From positions 1-48,391 of the forward strand of contig JBOFSQ010000077.1 of the NCBI GenBank assembly GCA_051651625.1: 48,391 bases of DNA, in the 5' to 3' direction. Below, piece after piece: positions 39,160-48,163 of this stretch; positions within the stretch are counted from its first letter, which is position 1, and each line of letters starts with the position of its first letter. The notes beneath the pieces are model-generated. The model was not told the DNA's origin. It made no database searches and saw nothing but the letters and a program-made list of their open reading frames with translations. Made by a program: the position numbers and the translations under genes. This stretch comes from JBOFSQ01 sp051651625. GTDB taxonomy: Bacteria > Planctomycetota > Planctomycetia > Pirellulales > Thermoguttaceae.

Positions 39160-40818
39160 ATGGGTTCTCAATCGCTACTGTACCGGAGCCTTTTTGGGGC
39201 TGCGGCGTTGACCGCTGTCGGCGGAACGACTTTGTTAGGGGCCGACTTGGTCCCGCGTTATTATGGCGGACCGGCGCGGGTGGCGTTGCGTATGGACGAC
39301 GCACCGGTCGATGTCAACCTGCAAGAAACCGTTGTTCAGCCACAACAAATACCGGTGGCGGACAACGTGCCCGCCGTCGCGGTGCCACCTGCACCGATTC
39401 CGATGGTTGCCCCCGCGCTGATTCCGATGGCGGCTGCTCCCGCACCGGTACCGATGGCTCCATCACCGATGGTCGTTGCTCCGCCACCGGCCCCCGTGCA
39501 AGTCGTCGTCGCACCGTCGGTTGACCCCGCGCAACTTGCGTACCTCGAAGGCGAGATCGCAAAGATCAAGGCCGACATGAAAAAGACGGTCAAAGCTCCC
39601 GACACGAAAAAAGGGTGGAGCACACCGAAAATCGGCGGACGTATTTTTCTCGACTCCGTTAACTACGCCCAACAAGATGCCGAGAGTGCAAGACCAGATG
39701 TCAACGGCGACCTCAACAACATGCTTGGCGTTTCCGATGCGCGAATTGCCGTGAGCGGAACCGGATATGACAACTTCGACTACAAGATCGAACTCGGAAT
39801 CGGTAGCTTGAGTGCTGGCGATAATGGCCAAATCTCGCTCCGCGACCTCTATTTCGGTGTGAAGAATCTTCCAATTTTGAACAACGTTCGCGTCGGAAAC
39901 TTTCGTCCCGAAACGACGATGGCGTACTCGGTTAGCCCGACGGTAATCCCAACTCTCAACTATACCAATCCGAGTAGTGCGTTTGCGTATGGTCGGCGAC
40001 TTGGTGTCACGTCAACTCACTTTGCGTGCGACCAAAAGATGCGTTTGATGATCGGCGTCTTCCAAGGCGGCGACATCACGACCTCGCGTTCGATTGTCAA
40101 CGACAACCAGAGCACACTCTTCGTCACGCGATTCACGGCGACGCCAATTTACGCCCAAGAAGGGAAGTACCTGCTCCACATCGGCGGTAACTACTCGCAC
40201 CACTCACCGACGGCTGCAGGCAGTTCTGCCGTCAGCGTTTACCAAGCGAACCTGAACACACAAACCGGTTCGATTATGGTGAACACAGACCCCGTCGCCA
40301 ACGGCAGCGTGCATCAGGGCGCACTGGAGTTCATCGCGCAGTACAAGTCGCTTGGCGCGGCGGGTGAAGTCTACCTGCGCGAAGTCACGCCGTATGGTAC
40401 ACGTCGCGTGGGACGTACCGCAACGGGCGCGTGGCTCGAAGGACGCTGGGTTGTGACAGGCGAGAGCCGCGCATACGACAAGGACGCCGGTGTGATCGGT
40501 GCGATCAAACCGAAGAACAATTTCCATGCGCTCAAGTGCCGTGATTGGAATTTGGTTGACGGTATCGGTGCGATTGAACTTGCCGTGCAGTGGAGTTACG
40601 CCGACACGACCGATTGGCGTGGCGTCAGGAATGCCGATAACACATTGGTCAAGTCCGGTCAGCTCAACGAAATGACGTTTGCAACGAACTGGGTCTGGTC
40701 GCAGCATGTTCGCTGGATCACGCAGTACACGCGAAGCTGGCAAGATTTGGCTATCGTCGGCGTCAATCACGTTGCAACAACCGACATGATTGGGTGTGGT
40801 TTGCACGTTAACTGGTAG
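39160..40818 (+). CDS. OprO/OprP-like outer-membrane porin with proline/alanine-rich neck
   Basis: 552 residues. The Met at 39160 follows GGGAGAAGAAAG. After a signal-like segment (S-L-F-G-A-A-A-L-T-A-V-G-G-T-T-L-L-G-A) there is a P/A/V/M-rich stretch at about residues 60-110, then a short coiled coil (Y-L-E-G-E-I-A-K-I-K-A-D-M-K-K). From ~150 on is a beta-barrel of the phosphate-selective porin type: G-R-I-F-L-D-S-V-N-Y, R-D-L-Y-F-G-V-K-N-L, V-R-V-G-N-F-R-P-E, ending in the aromatic-rich terminal strand G-L-H-V-N-W. It probably forms a channel in the outer membrane. Substrate is unknown. A TACAAT at 39044-39049 may be the -10 box; the rest of the 200-bp upstream spacer shows nothing clear. 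Confidence 0.85.
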   Translation: MGSQSLLYRSLFGAAALTAVGGTTLLGADLVPRYYGGPARVALRMDDAPVDVNLQETVVQPQQIPVADNVPAVAVPPAPIPMVAPALIPMAAAPAPVPMAPSPMVVAPPPAPVQVVVAPSVDPAQLAYLEGEIAKIKADMKKTVKAPDTKKGWSTPKIGGRIFLDSVNYAQQDAESARPDVNGDLNNMLGVSDARIAVSGTGYDNFDYKIELGIGSLSAGDNGQISLRDLYFGVKNLPILNNVRVGNFRPETTMAYSVSPTVIPTLNYTNPSSAFAYGRRLGVTSTHFACDQKMRLMIGVFQGGDITTSRSIVNDNQSTLFVTRFTATPIYAQEGKYLLHIGGNYSHHSPTAAGSSAVSVYQANLNTQTGSIMVNTDPVANGSVHQGALEFIAQYKSLGAAGEVYLREVTPYGTRRVGRTATGAWLEGRWVVTGESRAYDKDAGVIGAIKPKNNFHALKCRDWNLVDGIGAIELAVQWSYADTTDWRGVRNADNTLVKSGQLNEMTFATNWVWSQHVRWITQYTRSWQDLAIVGVNHVATTDMIGCGLHVNW

Positions 40819-40923
40819 CCCCGTTACGGGGCGATTTGCAGGCTTCGCCCTCCGTCGCAACGCGGCCTCGCTGGGCCGCTACCGTTTTGGTGCGGGAAGT
40901 CAAACCGTCTTGAGTATAATGAG
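40819..40923 (+). repeat. Spacer-filling repeat (family 5, copy 2) with promoter-like end
   Basis: Begins right after the porin stop with CCCCGTTACGGGGCGATTTG, continues GGCTTCGCCCTCCG and GGGCCGCTACCGTTTTGGTG, and ends CTTGAGTATAATGAG at the ATG of the next gene (40924). The TATAAT (40915-40920) is a perfect -10 hexamer three bases before the ATG. No convincing -35 is seen. Confidence 0.85.
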
Positions 40924-41904
40924 ATGAGAATCTTTCGCCACTACAATACAGAGGCGGCGTTCAATTTGGCTTGCGAAGAGGTGCTGCTCGGCGGGATGTC
41001 GGGCAGCACGTTTTTCGTTTGGCAGAACAGGCCGTCGGTCATCGTTGGGCGAAATCAGAACACGCTCACCGAGGTGAACGCTGCGCTTGCGGAGTCGCGG
41101 CAGATCGACATTGTTCGTCGCCGCTCTGGTGGTGGGAGTGTCTATCACGACCTCGGAACTCTCAACTTCACGCTCATCGAAACCGTTAGTGCTGCGACGC
41201 TGGCCGACTTCAACGAGCCTGTCGTCGCCGCACTCCGCCGCATTGGCGTTGAGGCCGAGTTCACTGGCCGCAACGACTTGATGGTCGCGGGGCGAAAGTT
41301 TTCTGGCAGCGCGCGATACACTCAAGGAAACCGCGTTCTCTTTCACGGCACGATTCTCGTCGCGGCGAACCTCGACATATTAGACCGCGTACTAACGCCA
41401 AACGGCGAAAAACTGTCGCGGAAGGGAGTCGATTCGGTACGCAGCCGCGTCATCAATCTCTGCGAAGTGAAACCGTCGATCACGATTGACAAATTATCAG
41501 ATTTGCTCATAAGAACGTTCTGTGAACGCTACAAGCGTGACAACGTAGCCATTGACGAAGAAGGCCTCATGCCGTTTGAGGTTAACGCAGCAGAACAACT
41601 TGCGACGGAGCGTTATCGGCAGTGGACGTGGAATATCGGTAACTCGCCGCAGTGTGAGATTGTGCGGTCGGCGCAACTTTGCGGAGGGAACGTCACGGTC
41701 TCGTTCACGGCCCAGCGTGGTGTCTTGACGCAGCTTACGATCCGCGGCGATTTCTTTGGCACCCGCGACATCGCCGAACTCGAACAACTTCTCGTCGGCA
41801 CGCCACACAACCACACCGAACTTTCCGAACGTCTCGCCACAATCCAAATCGACGATTATATTACCGGCGCAACGTCAGAAGATTTGATCACGCTTTTGGT
41901 GTGA
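40924..41904 (+). CDS. lplA: Lipoate-protein ligase A-like protein
   Basis: 326 residues, cytoplasmic. The family motifs are R-R-R-S-G-G-G-S-V-Y-H-D-L-G-T-L-N-F-T, G-R-N-D-L-M-V-A-G-R-K-F-S-G-S-A and V-L-F-H-G-T-I-L, including the Lys of the lipoyl-AMP site. The C-terminal accessory domain of LplA is present. It attaches free lipoate to 2-oxoacid dehydrogenases or the glycine cleavage H protein. No Shine-Dalgarno is seen, and TATAAT ends three bases before the ATG, so the mRNA may be leaderless. Confidence 0.9.
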   Translation: MRIFRHYNTEAAFNLACEEVLLGGMSGSTFFVWQNRPSVIVGRNQNTLTEVNAALAESRQIDIVRRRSGGGSVYHDLGTLNFTLIETVSAATLADFNEPVVAALRRIGVEAEFTGRNDLMVAGRKFSGSARYTQGNRVLFHGTILVAANLDILDRVLTPNGEKLSRKGVDSVRSRVINLCEVKPSITIDKLSDLLIRTFCERYKRDNVAIDEEGLMPFEVNAAEQLATERYRQWTWNIGNSPQCEIVRSAQLCGGNVTVSFTAQRGVLTQLTIRGDFFGTRDIAELEQLLVGTPHNHTELSERLATIQIDDYITGATSEDLITLLV

Positions 41905-41920
41905 GGTGTTGTGGCCAGCA

Positions 41921-41964
41921 ATAGGCCATATAGGTCATATAGAACCTATGCGTCCTATGGGCCT
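41921..41964. repeat. 9-bp periodic ATAGG repeat (family 9) after lplA
   Basis: ATAGGCCAT, ATAGGTCAT, ATAGAACCT, ATGCGTCCT, ATGGGCCT: five units with a period of 9 bp. The same kind of array lies at the other end of the M48 gene (43941-43978). Confidence 0.75.
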
Positions 41965-41978
41965 TGCGTGAATTCGCA

Positions 41979-43919
41979 TCACATCCCGCTCGGCATTGGG
42001 CAGCCGAGCATTGCGCAGGTGGCGCGGAGTAGTTCGGTTTCGTGTGGTGTAACTTTGCCGTCGCTGGCGATGCACGTCGTTACCGCCTCGACGAATCGCT
42101 GCATCACCGGCGGCGACGCCGCAGCGAGTTTGTCCATCGCTTCCGCAAACGCAACGAATGAACAAGCCTCATTCGGCAATACTGAAAAATTCTGAATTGA
42201 GAGCACGTTCATCGCCTCTGCAAACGCCGTTTCTGCACTGGATTCGTCGTCGTTCCCGCGACGCGCGATGACCGAAAGTGCTGTCGCTGCCGGTACCGCG
42301 ATTGCTTGGACGGAGTGATACGCAACTTGCACTCGCTCCGCACACCCGAAGAAAACATCGAGGTCGCGGAGCAAAAGTCCGCGAAGCGTGTACTCGAAAA
42401 GCGTGACGCGGTTGTCGTGCTGAATAATGTCTTCAACACATTTTCGGTACGCGCGATAACGTTCTGGCGGCAACTTTCGCATCGCCGCGAGCGCAGACTG
42501 CACGAGCGGAACGTAAGTCTCCGGCGCGACCGATTTGAGCGAGTTTCGCAAATCGTTGACTCGCTTCACAACTTCGTCGCCGAGTGAAGTGCGAACGAAC
42601 GGCAGCAGTGTTTCGTCGGAATTGGACTCGATGAGGATCGCCAGTGTGAGCACTGTCGCCGATTCGGATTCGTGTGAAGCGTCGCGGAGTGGCGTCGGGA
42701 GCGATTCCATCATCGACGCGAGATACGCGAGGTGGTGCCAGTTCATCTTCCCGATTCGTCCCATCACGCGGTCTGCGGGCGAACGTGCGTCGTTCTTCTC
42801 ACGCTTCTTGTTTTGAGAATTGTCTTGCGAAGTTTCGTCGTCGCGTCGTTTTTGGTTACGCGATTCTTCGAGCGTCATCACTGCTCCCGATGGCGTCGCG
42901 AGAATGCGGCGGATGCGTTCATCCAGCGGCGGGTGCGTTGCCCAAAGCGACCCGAACGACCAACCGCTGATGCTCCCGAAAAAGAAGTGGCTCATCTCAA
43001 GCGCGTTCGTCGCCTCGACTTTGCTGCCGTTTGTGAATGTTTTGATTCTGTTTAGCGCACCGGCAATTCCAGCGGGATAACGTGTGAACTGCACCGCCGA
43101 AGCGTCGGCGAGAAACTCGCGTTGCCGCGAAATCGCCGCCTTAATCAGGCAGCTAAAAAACATTCCAATCGCGCCGCCAATGAGAAGAGCAAGTCCAACG
43201 ACGAGAAACACCAGAGCGGCACCGCCGTCTTTCTTGTTCGAGCCGCGCGACGACGTTGCCATCACGCGGATAACTCCCCAACCGATCAGTGCAAGAACTT
43301 CGAGTCCGAACAGAACTCCCAAGAGGCGAAGGTTGATTCGCATGTCGCCGTTCAAGATGTGACTGAACTCGTGCGCGATAACGCCTTGAAGCTCGTCGCG
43401 CGAAAGTTGGTCGAGCGTGCCGCGCGTGACAGCGACGACGGCATTTTGCGTTGTGAACCCTGCGGCGAATGCGTTGATCCCGCTTTCGCCGTCGAGAATG
43501 AAGACGTGCGGCACCGGAATCCCCGACGCTATCGCCATTTCTTCGACGACGTTGTAGAGCCGTTTTTCGGACGGGTCGCGTGTATCGGACGCGACTTCGC
43601 GCCCGCCGAGTTGCGTTGCAATCCCGACGCCGCCGTGCGCGGAAAGCGAAACAGTTTTGTAGAGCGTCGCGCACCCAACAACACCGCCGACGACAACAAG
43701 CGTCATCAGCAATAGCGTACCGTGAAACGCAGGGTCAACGAGAAACGTGTTGTCGAAACTTTGCCCCGATTCGTTTTGCGAACCGTTCTGCGCCGCGACA
43801 AGCGCACCGACAACAACAGCGTAGACAATCGCCGTCGTCAAAAACATGGCGAGGGCGTACAAAAACACGAGCCACTTCGTATTGCGGCGTGCGCGGTCTT
43901 GGTGTTCAAAAAAGTTCAT
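41979..43919 (-). CDS. M48-family membrane metalloprotease with TerB-like C-terminus
   Basis: 646 residues. The start at 43919 follows AAGAGGAT. The N-terminal half resembles HtpX: two early membrane helices (about residues 16-42 and 67-85), the zinc motif H-E-F-S-H (His183, Glu184, His187), a later helix pair, and R-E-F-L-A-D-A-S-A-V-Q with the third ligand Glu. The C-terminal ~280 residues are an added helical region whose end, S-D-G-K-V-T-P-H-E-T-E-L-L-R-A-T-C-A-M-L-G-C-P-M-P, matches the TerB-like pattern. HtpX-type enzymes degrade damaged membrane proteins; the TerB-like part might regulate or recruit. It is flanked on both sides by 9-bp ATAGG repeats. Confidence 0.9.
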   Translation of the reverse strand: MNFFEHQDRARRNTKWLVFLYALAMFLTTAIVYAVVVGALVAAQNGSQNESGQSFDNTFLVDPAFHGTLLLMTLVVVGGVVGCATLYKTVSLSAHGGVGIATQLGGREVASDTRDPSEKRLYNVVEEMAIASGIPVPHVFILDGESGINAFAAGFTTQNAVVAVTRGTLDQLSRDELQGVIAHEFSHILNGDMRINLRLLGVLFGLEVLALIGWGVIRVMATSSRGSNKKDGGAALVFLVVGLALLIGGAIGMFFSCLIKAAISRQREFLADASAVQFTRYPAGIAGALNRIKTFTNGSKVEATNALEMSHFFFGSISGWSFGSLWATHPPLDERIRRILATPSGAVMTLEESRNQKRRDDETSQDNSQNKKREKNDARSPADRVMGRIGKMNWHHLAYLASMMESLPTPLRDASHESESATVLTLAILIESNSDETLLPFVRTSLGDEVVKRVNDLRNSLKSVAPETYVPLVQSALAAMRKLPPERYRAYRKCVEDIIQHDNRVTLFEYTLRGLLLRDLDVFFGCAERVQVAYHSVQAIAVPAATALSVIARRGNDDESSAETAFAEAMNVLSIQNFSVLPNEACSFVAFAEAMDKLAAASPPVMQRFVEAVTTCIASDGKVTPHETELLRATCAMLGCPMPSGM

Positions 43920-43940
43920 TGAGCTGTATCCTCTTCTCTT

Positions 43941-43978
43941 ATAGGACATATAGGCCCTATAAGTCCTATAGGGCCTAT
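43941..43978. repeat. 9-bp periodic ATAGG repeat (family 9) before the M48 gene, forms a hairpin
   Basis: ATAGGACAT, ATAGGCCCT, ATAAGTCCT, ATAGGGCCT, AT. The units ATAGGCCCTATA (43950-43961) and TATAGGGCCTAT (43967-43978) are exact complements with a 5-nt loop. It lies 22 bp before the M48 start codon. Confidence 0.8.
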
Positions 43979-43989
43979 CAACAATCGGC

Positions 43990-44048
43990 CACTCGCTTAC
44001 GCTTCGTGCTCTGATTTTGGCACTCGCTTACGCTTCGTGTTCTGATTG
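43990..44048 (-). repeat. Two units of family 4 repeat
   Basis: Two ~30-bp units with core CACTCGCTTACGCTTCGTG and ending in CTCTGATT or TTCTGATT. They fill the space between the M16 gene end and the ATAGG array. Confidence 0.8.
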
Positions 44049-44060
44049 GGTGACTGATTT

Positions 44061-45272
44061 TCAATCTCTCACAACTTGCATCACGAAAAGTTCATCGAGT
44101 GGCCAAGTGTCGATGATGCGGTTTACGTCTGCGAGTGTGACTCGTTCGATGGCGGCGATCTCTTCGGCGGTCGTTATGAAACGCTGCGTTGCAAGCCACT
44201 CTTCGGCCACCGAAGTCGCACGACCGAGCGGACGCTCGTCGCCAAAGAGTAACCGCGAAACCGTCTTTCGCTGCGCACGAACGAGTTCGTCGTGCGTCGG
44301 ACGGTGGCGTGAGAGCGACGCGAAAACTTCTCGCGTCGACGCGGCGCACTGGTCCGAATCTTCGTGATCGCACGATAGCGAGCCACACCAAAGTCCGGTG
44401 TCGTTATAGGCCGTGTAACCAAGCGATGCCGACTCCGCACGCCCCGAATCAACAAGCTCCCAGTAGAGACGACTCCCGCTATCATCGCCAACTATCGCCG
44501 CGAGAAGTGTTGCGGCTTCGTAGTCGGTGCTCTGTCCGGCGGGGGCTTCGGCGAAGAAAATCGCGTGATGCTGCGCCGCCGACTCTTTGACATGCGTCAT
44601 CAACTTGCCACGCCAAGTCGGCGCGACCGCACGCGGCGTTCGCACGTTTCGCACACCGCGCGGGAAGTTTTTCCAGTATCGCTCAATCGTTCGCAGCGTG
44701 TGACCAACGTCAACATCGCCGCAGACAACAATGACGCTGTTCTCCGCAACATAGTGGCGACGCAGATAGTCACGCATCGCATCCGGCGTTAGCACGGCGA
44801 GAGTTTCGCTCGTGCCGAGAACGCGACGCGAAAGCGGATGTTCGCCGAAGAAAATCTCGCGTGCGAACTCGTCTGCTCCGAACGGCGGTACGTCTGCGTC
44901 CATTGCGATCTCTTCGAGAATCACGTTACGTTCGGTGGCGAAGTCGTCTGGTGCGAGCATCGGCTGTGCGAGTTCGGCGACGAGGCGTATTAACTCGTCG
45001 TGAAACTCGGCGAGTGCGGAGGCGTAGTAGACGGTCTCTTCTTCCGAAGTATAAGCGTTAACAGCGGCACCTATCGCGTCCCACGCGGCGTTGAACTCGC
45101 GCCCGCCGAGCCGTTCGTTCCCTTTGAAAAGCATGTGTTCGAGGAAGTGCGAGACGCCGCTCTCCGCCGCCGTCTCGTCACGCGAACCCGCCAAAACACC
45201 AAACACCACCGCCACCGACGCCGCGTCGCGGTTGGGTTCAATGAGAATTTCTAGACCGCGAGATGATTGCAT
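44061..45272 (-). CDS. M16-family zinc peptidase (single-repeat type)
   Basis: 403 residues with no signal peptide, so probably cytoplasmic. The inverted zinc motif of M16 is H-F-L-E-H (His42, Glu45, His46) in S-G-V-S-H-F-L-E-H-M-L-F-K-G, with the later V-I-L-E-E-I region giving the third ligand. The closing R-x-Y motif appears as D-S-G-S-R-L-Y-W-E-L-V-D. Proteins like this resemble processing peptidase beta-subunits and degrade small peptides. It starts 72 bp after the end of the larger M16 gene on the same strand; a perfect palindrome lies in that gap. Confidence 0.92.
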   Translation of the reverse strand: MQSSRGLEILIEPNRDAASVAVVFGVLAGSRDETAAESGVSHFLEHMLFKGNERLGGREFNAAWDAIGAAVNAYTSEEETVYYASALAEFHDELIRLVAELAQPMLAPDDFATERNVILEEIAMDADVPPFGADEFAREIFFGEHPLSRRVLGTSETLAVLTPDAMRDYLRRHYVAENSVIVVCGDVDVGHTLRTIERYWKNFPRGVRNVRTPRAVAPTWRGKLMTHVKESAAQHHAIFFAEAPAGQSTDYEAATLLAAIVGDDSGSRLYWELVDSGRAESASLGYTAYNDTGLWCGSLSCDHEDSDQCAASTREVFASLSRHRPTHDELVRAQRKTVSRLLFGDERPLGRATSVAEEWLATQRFITTAEEIAAIERVTLADVNRIIDTWPLDELFVMQVVRD

Positions 45273-45285
45273 GGCGAATTCAATG

Positions 45286-45317
45286 CAACCAATAAGACCT
45301 ATAGGTCTTATTGGTTG
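45286..45317. repeat. 32-bp perfect palindrome between two M16 genes
   Basis: The left half is CAACCAATAAGACCTA and the right half its exact complement TAGGTCTTATTGGTTG, with no loop. The centre ACCTATAGGT is like the 9-bp ATAGG repeats. There is no T run, so it is not a classic terminator. It could be a protein-binding site or an mRNA hairpin between the two genes. Confidence 0.85.
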
Positions 45318-45344
45318 TGGGGTAATTGCGGGGAAATAGCCGTT

Positions 45345-48011
45345 TCACTTTTCCGGCGAAGTCGTAATCACGAGCGGGGCGTGCAGATACTTTTGCGCGA
45401 CGGCGACAACATCTTTGAGCGTTACGGCACGGATGCGTTCGGGGAAAGTTCGGTCGTAGTCAAGCCCCAAACCAAAGAGAACGTCCGTCGAAACTTGTTG
45501 CGACTGTTCGCCGATAGTCACGTTTTGCTGCGCGTGCTGGAAGACGAGTCGGTCGCAGGCGCGGTCGAAGTCGTCTTGCGGGATTTCGCCAGCGGCGGCG
45601 CGGCGGATGTTCGCCTCGATCCGCGAAACGACTTCGTTTATCGCCGCCGGATTCGTTTGCGCAAGAACAAGCATGTACCCCGGAACTCGTCCCGTTCGCA
45701 GCGACGTGTTCACGCGGTACACCAAACCTTCACCACGCAACTCTTGGAACAGCCAACCGTTCGGCCCCGTTCCGTCCGAGAGAATCGCCGACAAAACCCG
45801 CATCGCCGCGTGTTCTTGCGTGCTGTAAATCCCCGGTGCTTTGTACGCGACAAGAACCATCCCCGCATCTTTCTCCGTAACTTTGTTGCGTCTCCCAGCT
45901 TCAAGCGGCGCGGCTGGAAGTTCTTCCGGTTTGATTTGATGCGGCGGCGCATTCGCACCACGACCAAAGTATTTCTCCACCATCGCCATCGCCGACGCTT
46001 CGTCGATGTCACCAAAAACTGTGACAACCATATTGCGCGGCACAAACTCGCCAGCAAAAACGGTCTTGAGATCACTCGCCTTGAGCGGACTCACCGACTC
46101 CGTTGTTCCGCCGTCCAGAATCGAGTAGATCGACCCCGCCGGAAGCGACTCGGTGAAAAACTCAAGCAGTTCACTGATCGGATTGTCGAGACGCCGCGCA
46201 ATCGCTCCGAGCGCGAGCGTCTTCACTTGGTCGAACTCCTGTTCAGGAAACGTCGATTCAAAAAAGCACGACGCGAGAATGTCGGCGGCTTTTGAAGCGT
46301 CTTGTTTGAGAACGATTGCTTGACCGTATGTCGAATATCGTCCGCTGCTGATCGAAAGTGTGCCGCCGCAGGAGTCGAAGAAGTCGGCGATTTCGTTGGC
46401 GGTGAATCGTTCGGTTCCTTTGTCGAGCATTGCGGCGAGGAGCGATGCGCGTCCGGCGGTCTCGCGTGTTTCGGTCGTCATTCCACCGTAGACAATCGCG
46501 CGAACCGACACGAGCGGCAGATTACTTTGTCGCTTGTAGACGACGCGAAGTCCGTTCGGCAACACTTTCATAACGGCGGGCGCGCGACTCGTGTCGGCGA
46601 CGGCTGCCGCTGGTTTCGGAAGTCCACCGGTCGGCGCGATGACGATGCGGGTTTCGCGCTGGCTATCAAAAAACTTTCGCGCGACTCGTTCAATGTCGGC
46701 GGCGGTAACGCTGCGAATTCCGGCGACGTACTGGTCGTCGTAGTTCGGATCGCCGGTCATAATCGTGTTGCGTCCCATTGCGGCGGCGACATCGCTTGCG
46801 TGTTGTCGCCCGAAGAAAAGTTCCGCTTCTTTCTGACGTTTTGCTTTGTCGAGTTCGTCGGCGGCGACTGGTTCGGTTTTCAGTCGTTCGACTTCGGCGA
46901 GAATCGCTTGCATCGCCTCTTCGTATTTATCCGGCGACGCGACGCCCATCAAAATGAACAGCCCAGTGACGTAGTGCGGCGTTTGACTGTGAACGCCGAC
47001 CGACAACAACAGTTGTTGTTCGTAGACAAGTTTGCGAACGAGGCGTGAACTTTCGCCTTCGGATAGGATGTATGCGATCACGTCGAGTGCGAACAGGTCG
47101 GCGTCGTCGAGTTTGATTGTTGGATATGTGATGGCGAATTGAATTGTTCGCCCGTCCATTTCGCGTGCTGTTTCGCGCGGGGCGAGTTGCACCGGTTCGC
47201 TTGCGAGCGGGATGAAAACTTCGGTTCCGCGCGGCGTCCCTTCAAACTGTTTGCGTATCTCTTCGACTACCGCCGCCGTATCGACATCGCCAGCGACGAC
47301 GAAGGTGATGTTGTTTGGTGCGTAACGTTCGCGGTAGAACGCGAGTGCGTCGTCGCGGGTGAGACGTTTCAAGTTGTCGATGTAACCGATGATCGGGTGA
47401 CGAATTGTGCTCTCGCGGTACGCCGCTTGCGACATCAGGTGCCACATTACGCGACCGCGGTCGTTTTCGCCGTCGAGCAGTTCTTGCGTGACGACTTTGT
47501 GTTCGCGGTCGAACTCGGTCTGTTCCATTGTGACGTGCTGCATCATATCGGCGACGAGTGCGATAGTTGTCATCACGCTGGCTGCGGTGCTGTCGATGAA
47601 GTAGCAGGTCATGTCGTGCGACGTGTAGGCGTTGGTGACGCCGCCGATTCGTTCGATGATGTGTTCGATCTCTTTTTCGGAGTGTTTCGTGGTGGTACCA
47701 CCGGCGACGATGTGTTCGAGGAGGTGACTGATCCCGCTGCCGAGCCACTGGCCTTCAAACGCCGAACCAGTGTTTTTGACAAACGCACGCACCGACGCGA
47801 CGGGTGCGGAGTGGTCTTCGGCGACGAGGATTGTGAGTCCGTTTGAGAGTTCGACGCGGGTTGTGTTGTGTGGGAGCGACTGCTGTTGTGTGATGGTCAA
47901 GGGGCGTTCTCCAGAAGTTGTTTCGGCGGAAGTTGCGGGCGTAGCGAAGCACATTGCTACCGCAAACGTGCTGGCGACGAGCGTTCGCCAAGAATGGTTG
48001 AAGTGGGTCAT
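45345..48011 (-). CDS. Exported double-domain M16 peptidase
   Basis: 888 residues. The Met at 48011 starts a signal peptide (R-T-L-V-A-S-T-F-A-V-A-M-C-F-A-T-P-A-T-S-A-E); the open frame upstream runs through tandem repeats and a TIR element and is rejected. The first M16 unit has the zinc motif H-L-L-E-H (His96, Glu99, His100). The second unit, from about residue 480, has A-G-R-A-S-L-L-A-A-M-L-D-K-G-T-E at the same place, so its motif is lost and it is probably structural. This is the usual clamshell plan of pitrilysin-like proteins. It would degrade peptides in the periplasm and may work with the cytoplasmic M16 gene just downstream. Confidence 0.92.
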   Translation of the reverse strand: MTHFNHSWRTLVASTFAVAMCFATPATSAETTSGERPLTITQQQSLPHNTTRVELSNGLTILVAEDHSAPVASVRAFVKNTGSAFEGQWLGSGISHLLEHIVAGGTTTKHSEKEIEHIIERIGGVTNAYTSHDMTCYFIDSTAASVMTTIALVADMMQHVTMEQTEFDREHKVVTQELLDGENDRGRVMWHLMSQAAYRESTIRHPIIGYIDNLKRLTRDDALAFYRERYAPNNITFVVAGDVDTAAVVEEIRKQFEGTPRGTEVFIPLASEPVQLAPRETAREMDGRTIQFAITYPTIKLDDADLFALDVIAYILSEGESSRLVRKLVYEQQLLLSVGVHSQTPHYVTGLFILMGVASPDKYEEAMQAILAEVERLKTEPVAADELDKAKRQKEAELFFGRQHASDVAAAMGRNTIMTGDPNYDDQYVAGIRSVTAADIERVARKFFDSQRETRIVIAPTGGLPKPAAAVADTSRAPAVMKVLPNGLRVVYKRQSNLPLVSVRAIVYGGMTTETRETAGRASLLAAMLDKGTERFTANEIADFFDSCGGTLSISSGRYSTYGQAIVLKQDASKAADILASCFFESTFPEQEFDQVKTLALGAIARRLDNPISELLEFFTESLPAGSIYSILDGGTTESVSPLKASDLKTVFAGEFVPRNMVVTVFGDIDEASAMAMVEKYFGRGANAPPHQIKPEELPAAPLEAGRRNKVTEKDAGMVLVAYKAPGIYSTQEHAAMRVLSAILSDGTGPNGWLFQELRGEGLVYRVNTSLRTGRVPGYMLVLAQTNPAAINEVVSRIEANIRRAAAGEIPQDDFDRACDRLVFQHAQQNVTIGEQSQQVSTDVLFGLGLDYDRTFPERIRAVTLKDVVAVAQKYLHAPLVITTSPEK

Positions 48012-48048
48012 GGTTAAAAAGTGGTTAGTGGTTGTAGTGTAGTCTAGT

Positions 48049-48096
48049 GTCCGTGTTTGTCCGTGCCAGTCCGTGTTCGTCCGTGTGTCCGTGTCC
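48049..48096. repeat. Tandem repeat of GTCCGTGTTC, period 10 bp
   Basis: Five units: GTCCGTGTTT, GTCCGTGCCA, GTCCGTGTTC, GTCCGTGT, GTCCGTGTCC. It lies 37 bp upstream of the exported M16 gene start and may overlap its promoter. Confidence 0.85.
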
Positions 48097-48163
48097 AGCG
48101 AGGCACAATTGTCCGCTATTCTAGCCGACAGACGCCGTGCGACAAGGGCCGCAGTTGGTAGAA

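Noticed and set aside
43722..44014. Short peptides rich in S-Y-R-x-Y from the ATAGG arrays
   Set aside because: Direct translation of a 9-bp repeat; no evidence of expression.
45267..46295. 342-codon frame opposite the exported M16 gene
   Set aside because: Shadow frame that begins in the spacer palindrome region and shows no domain.
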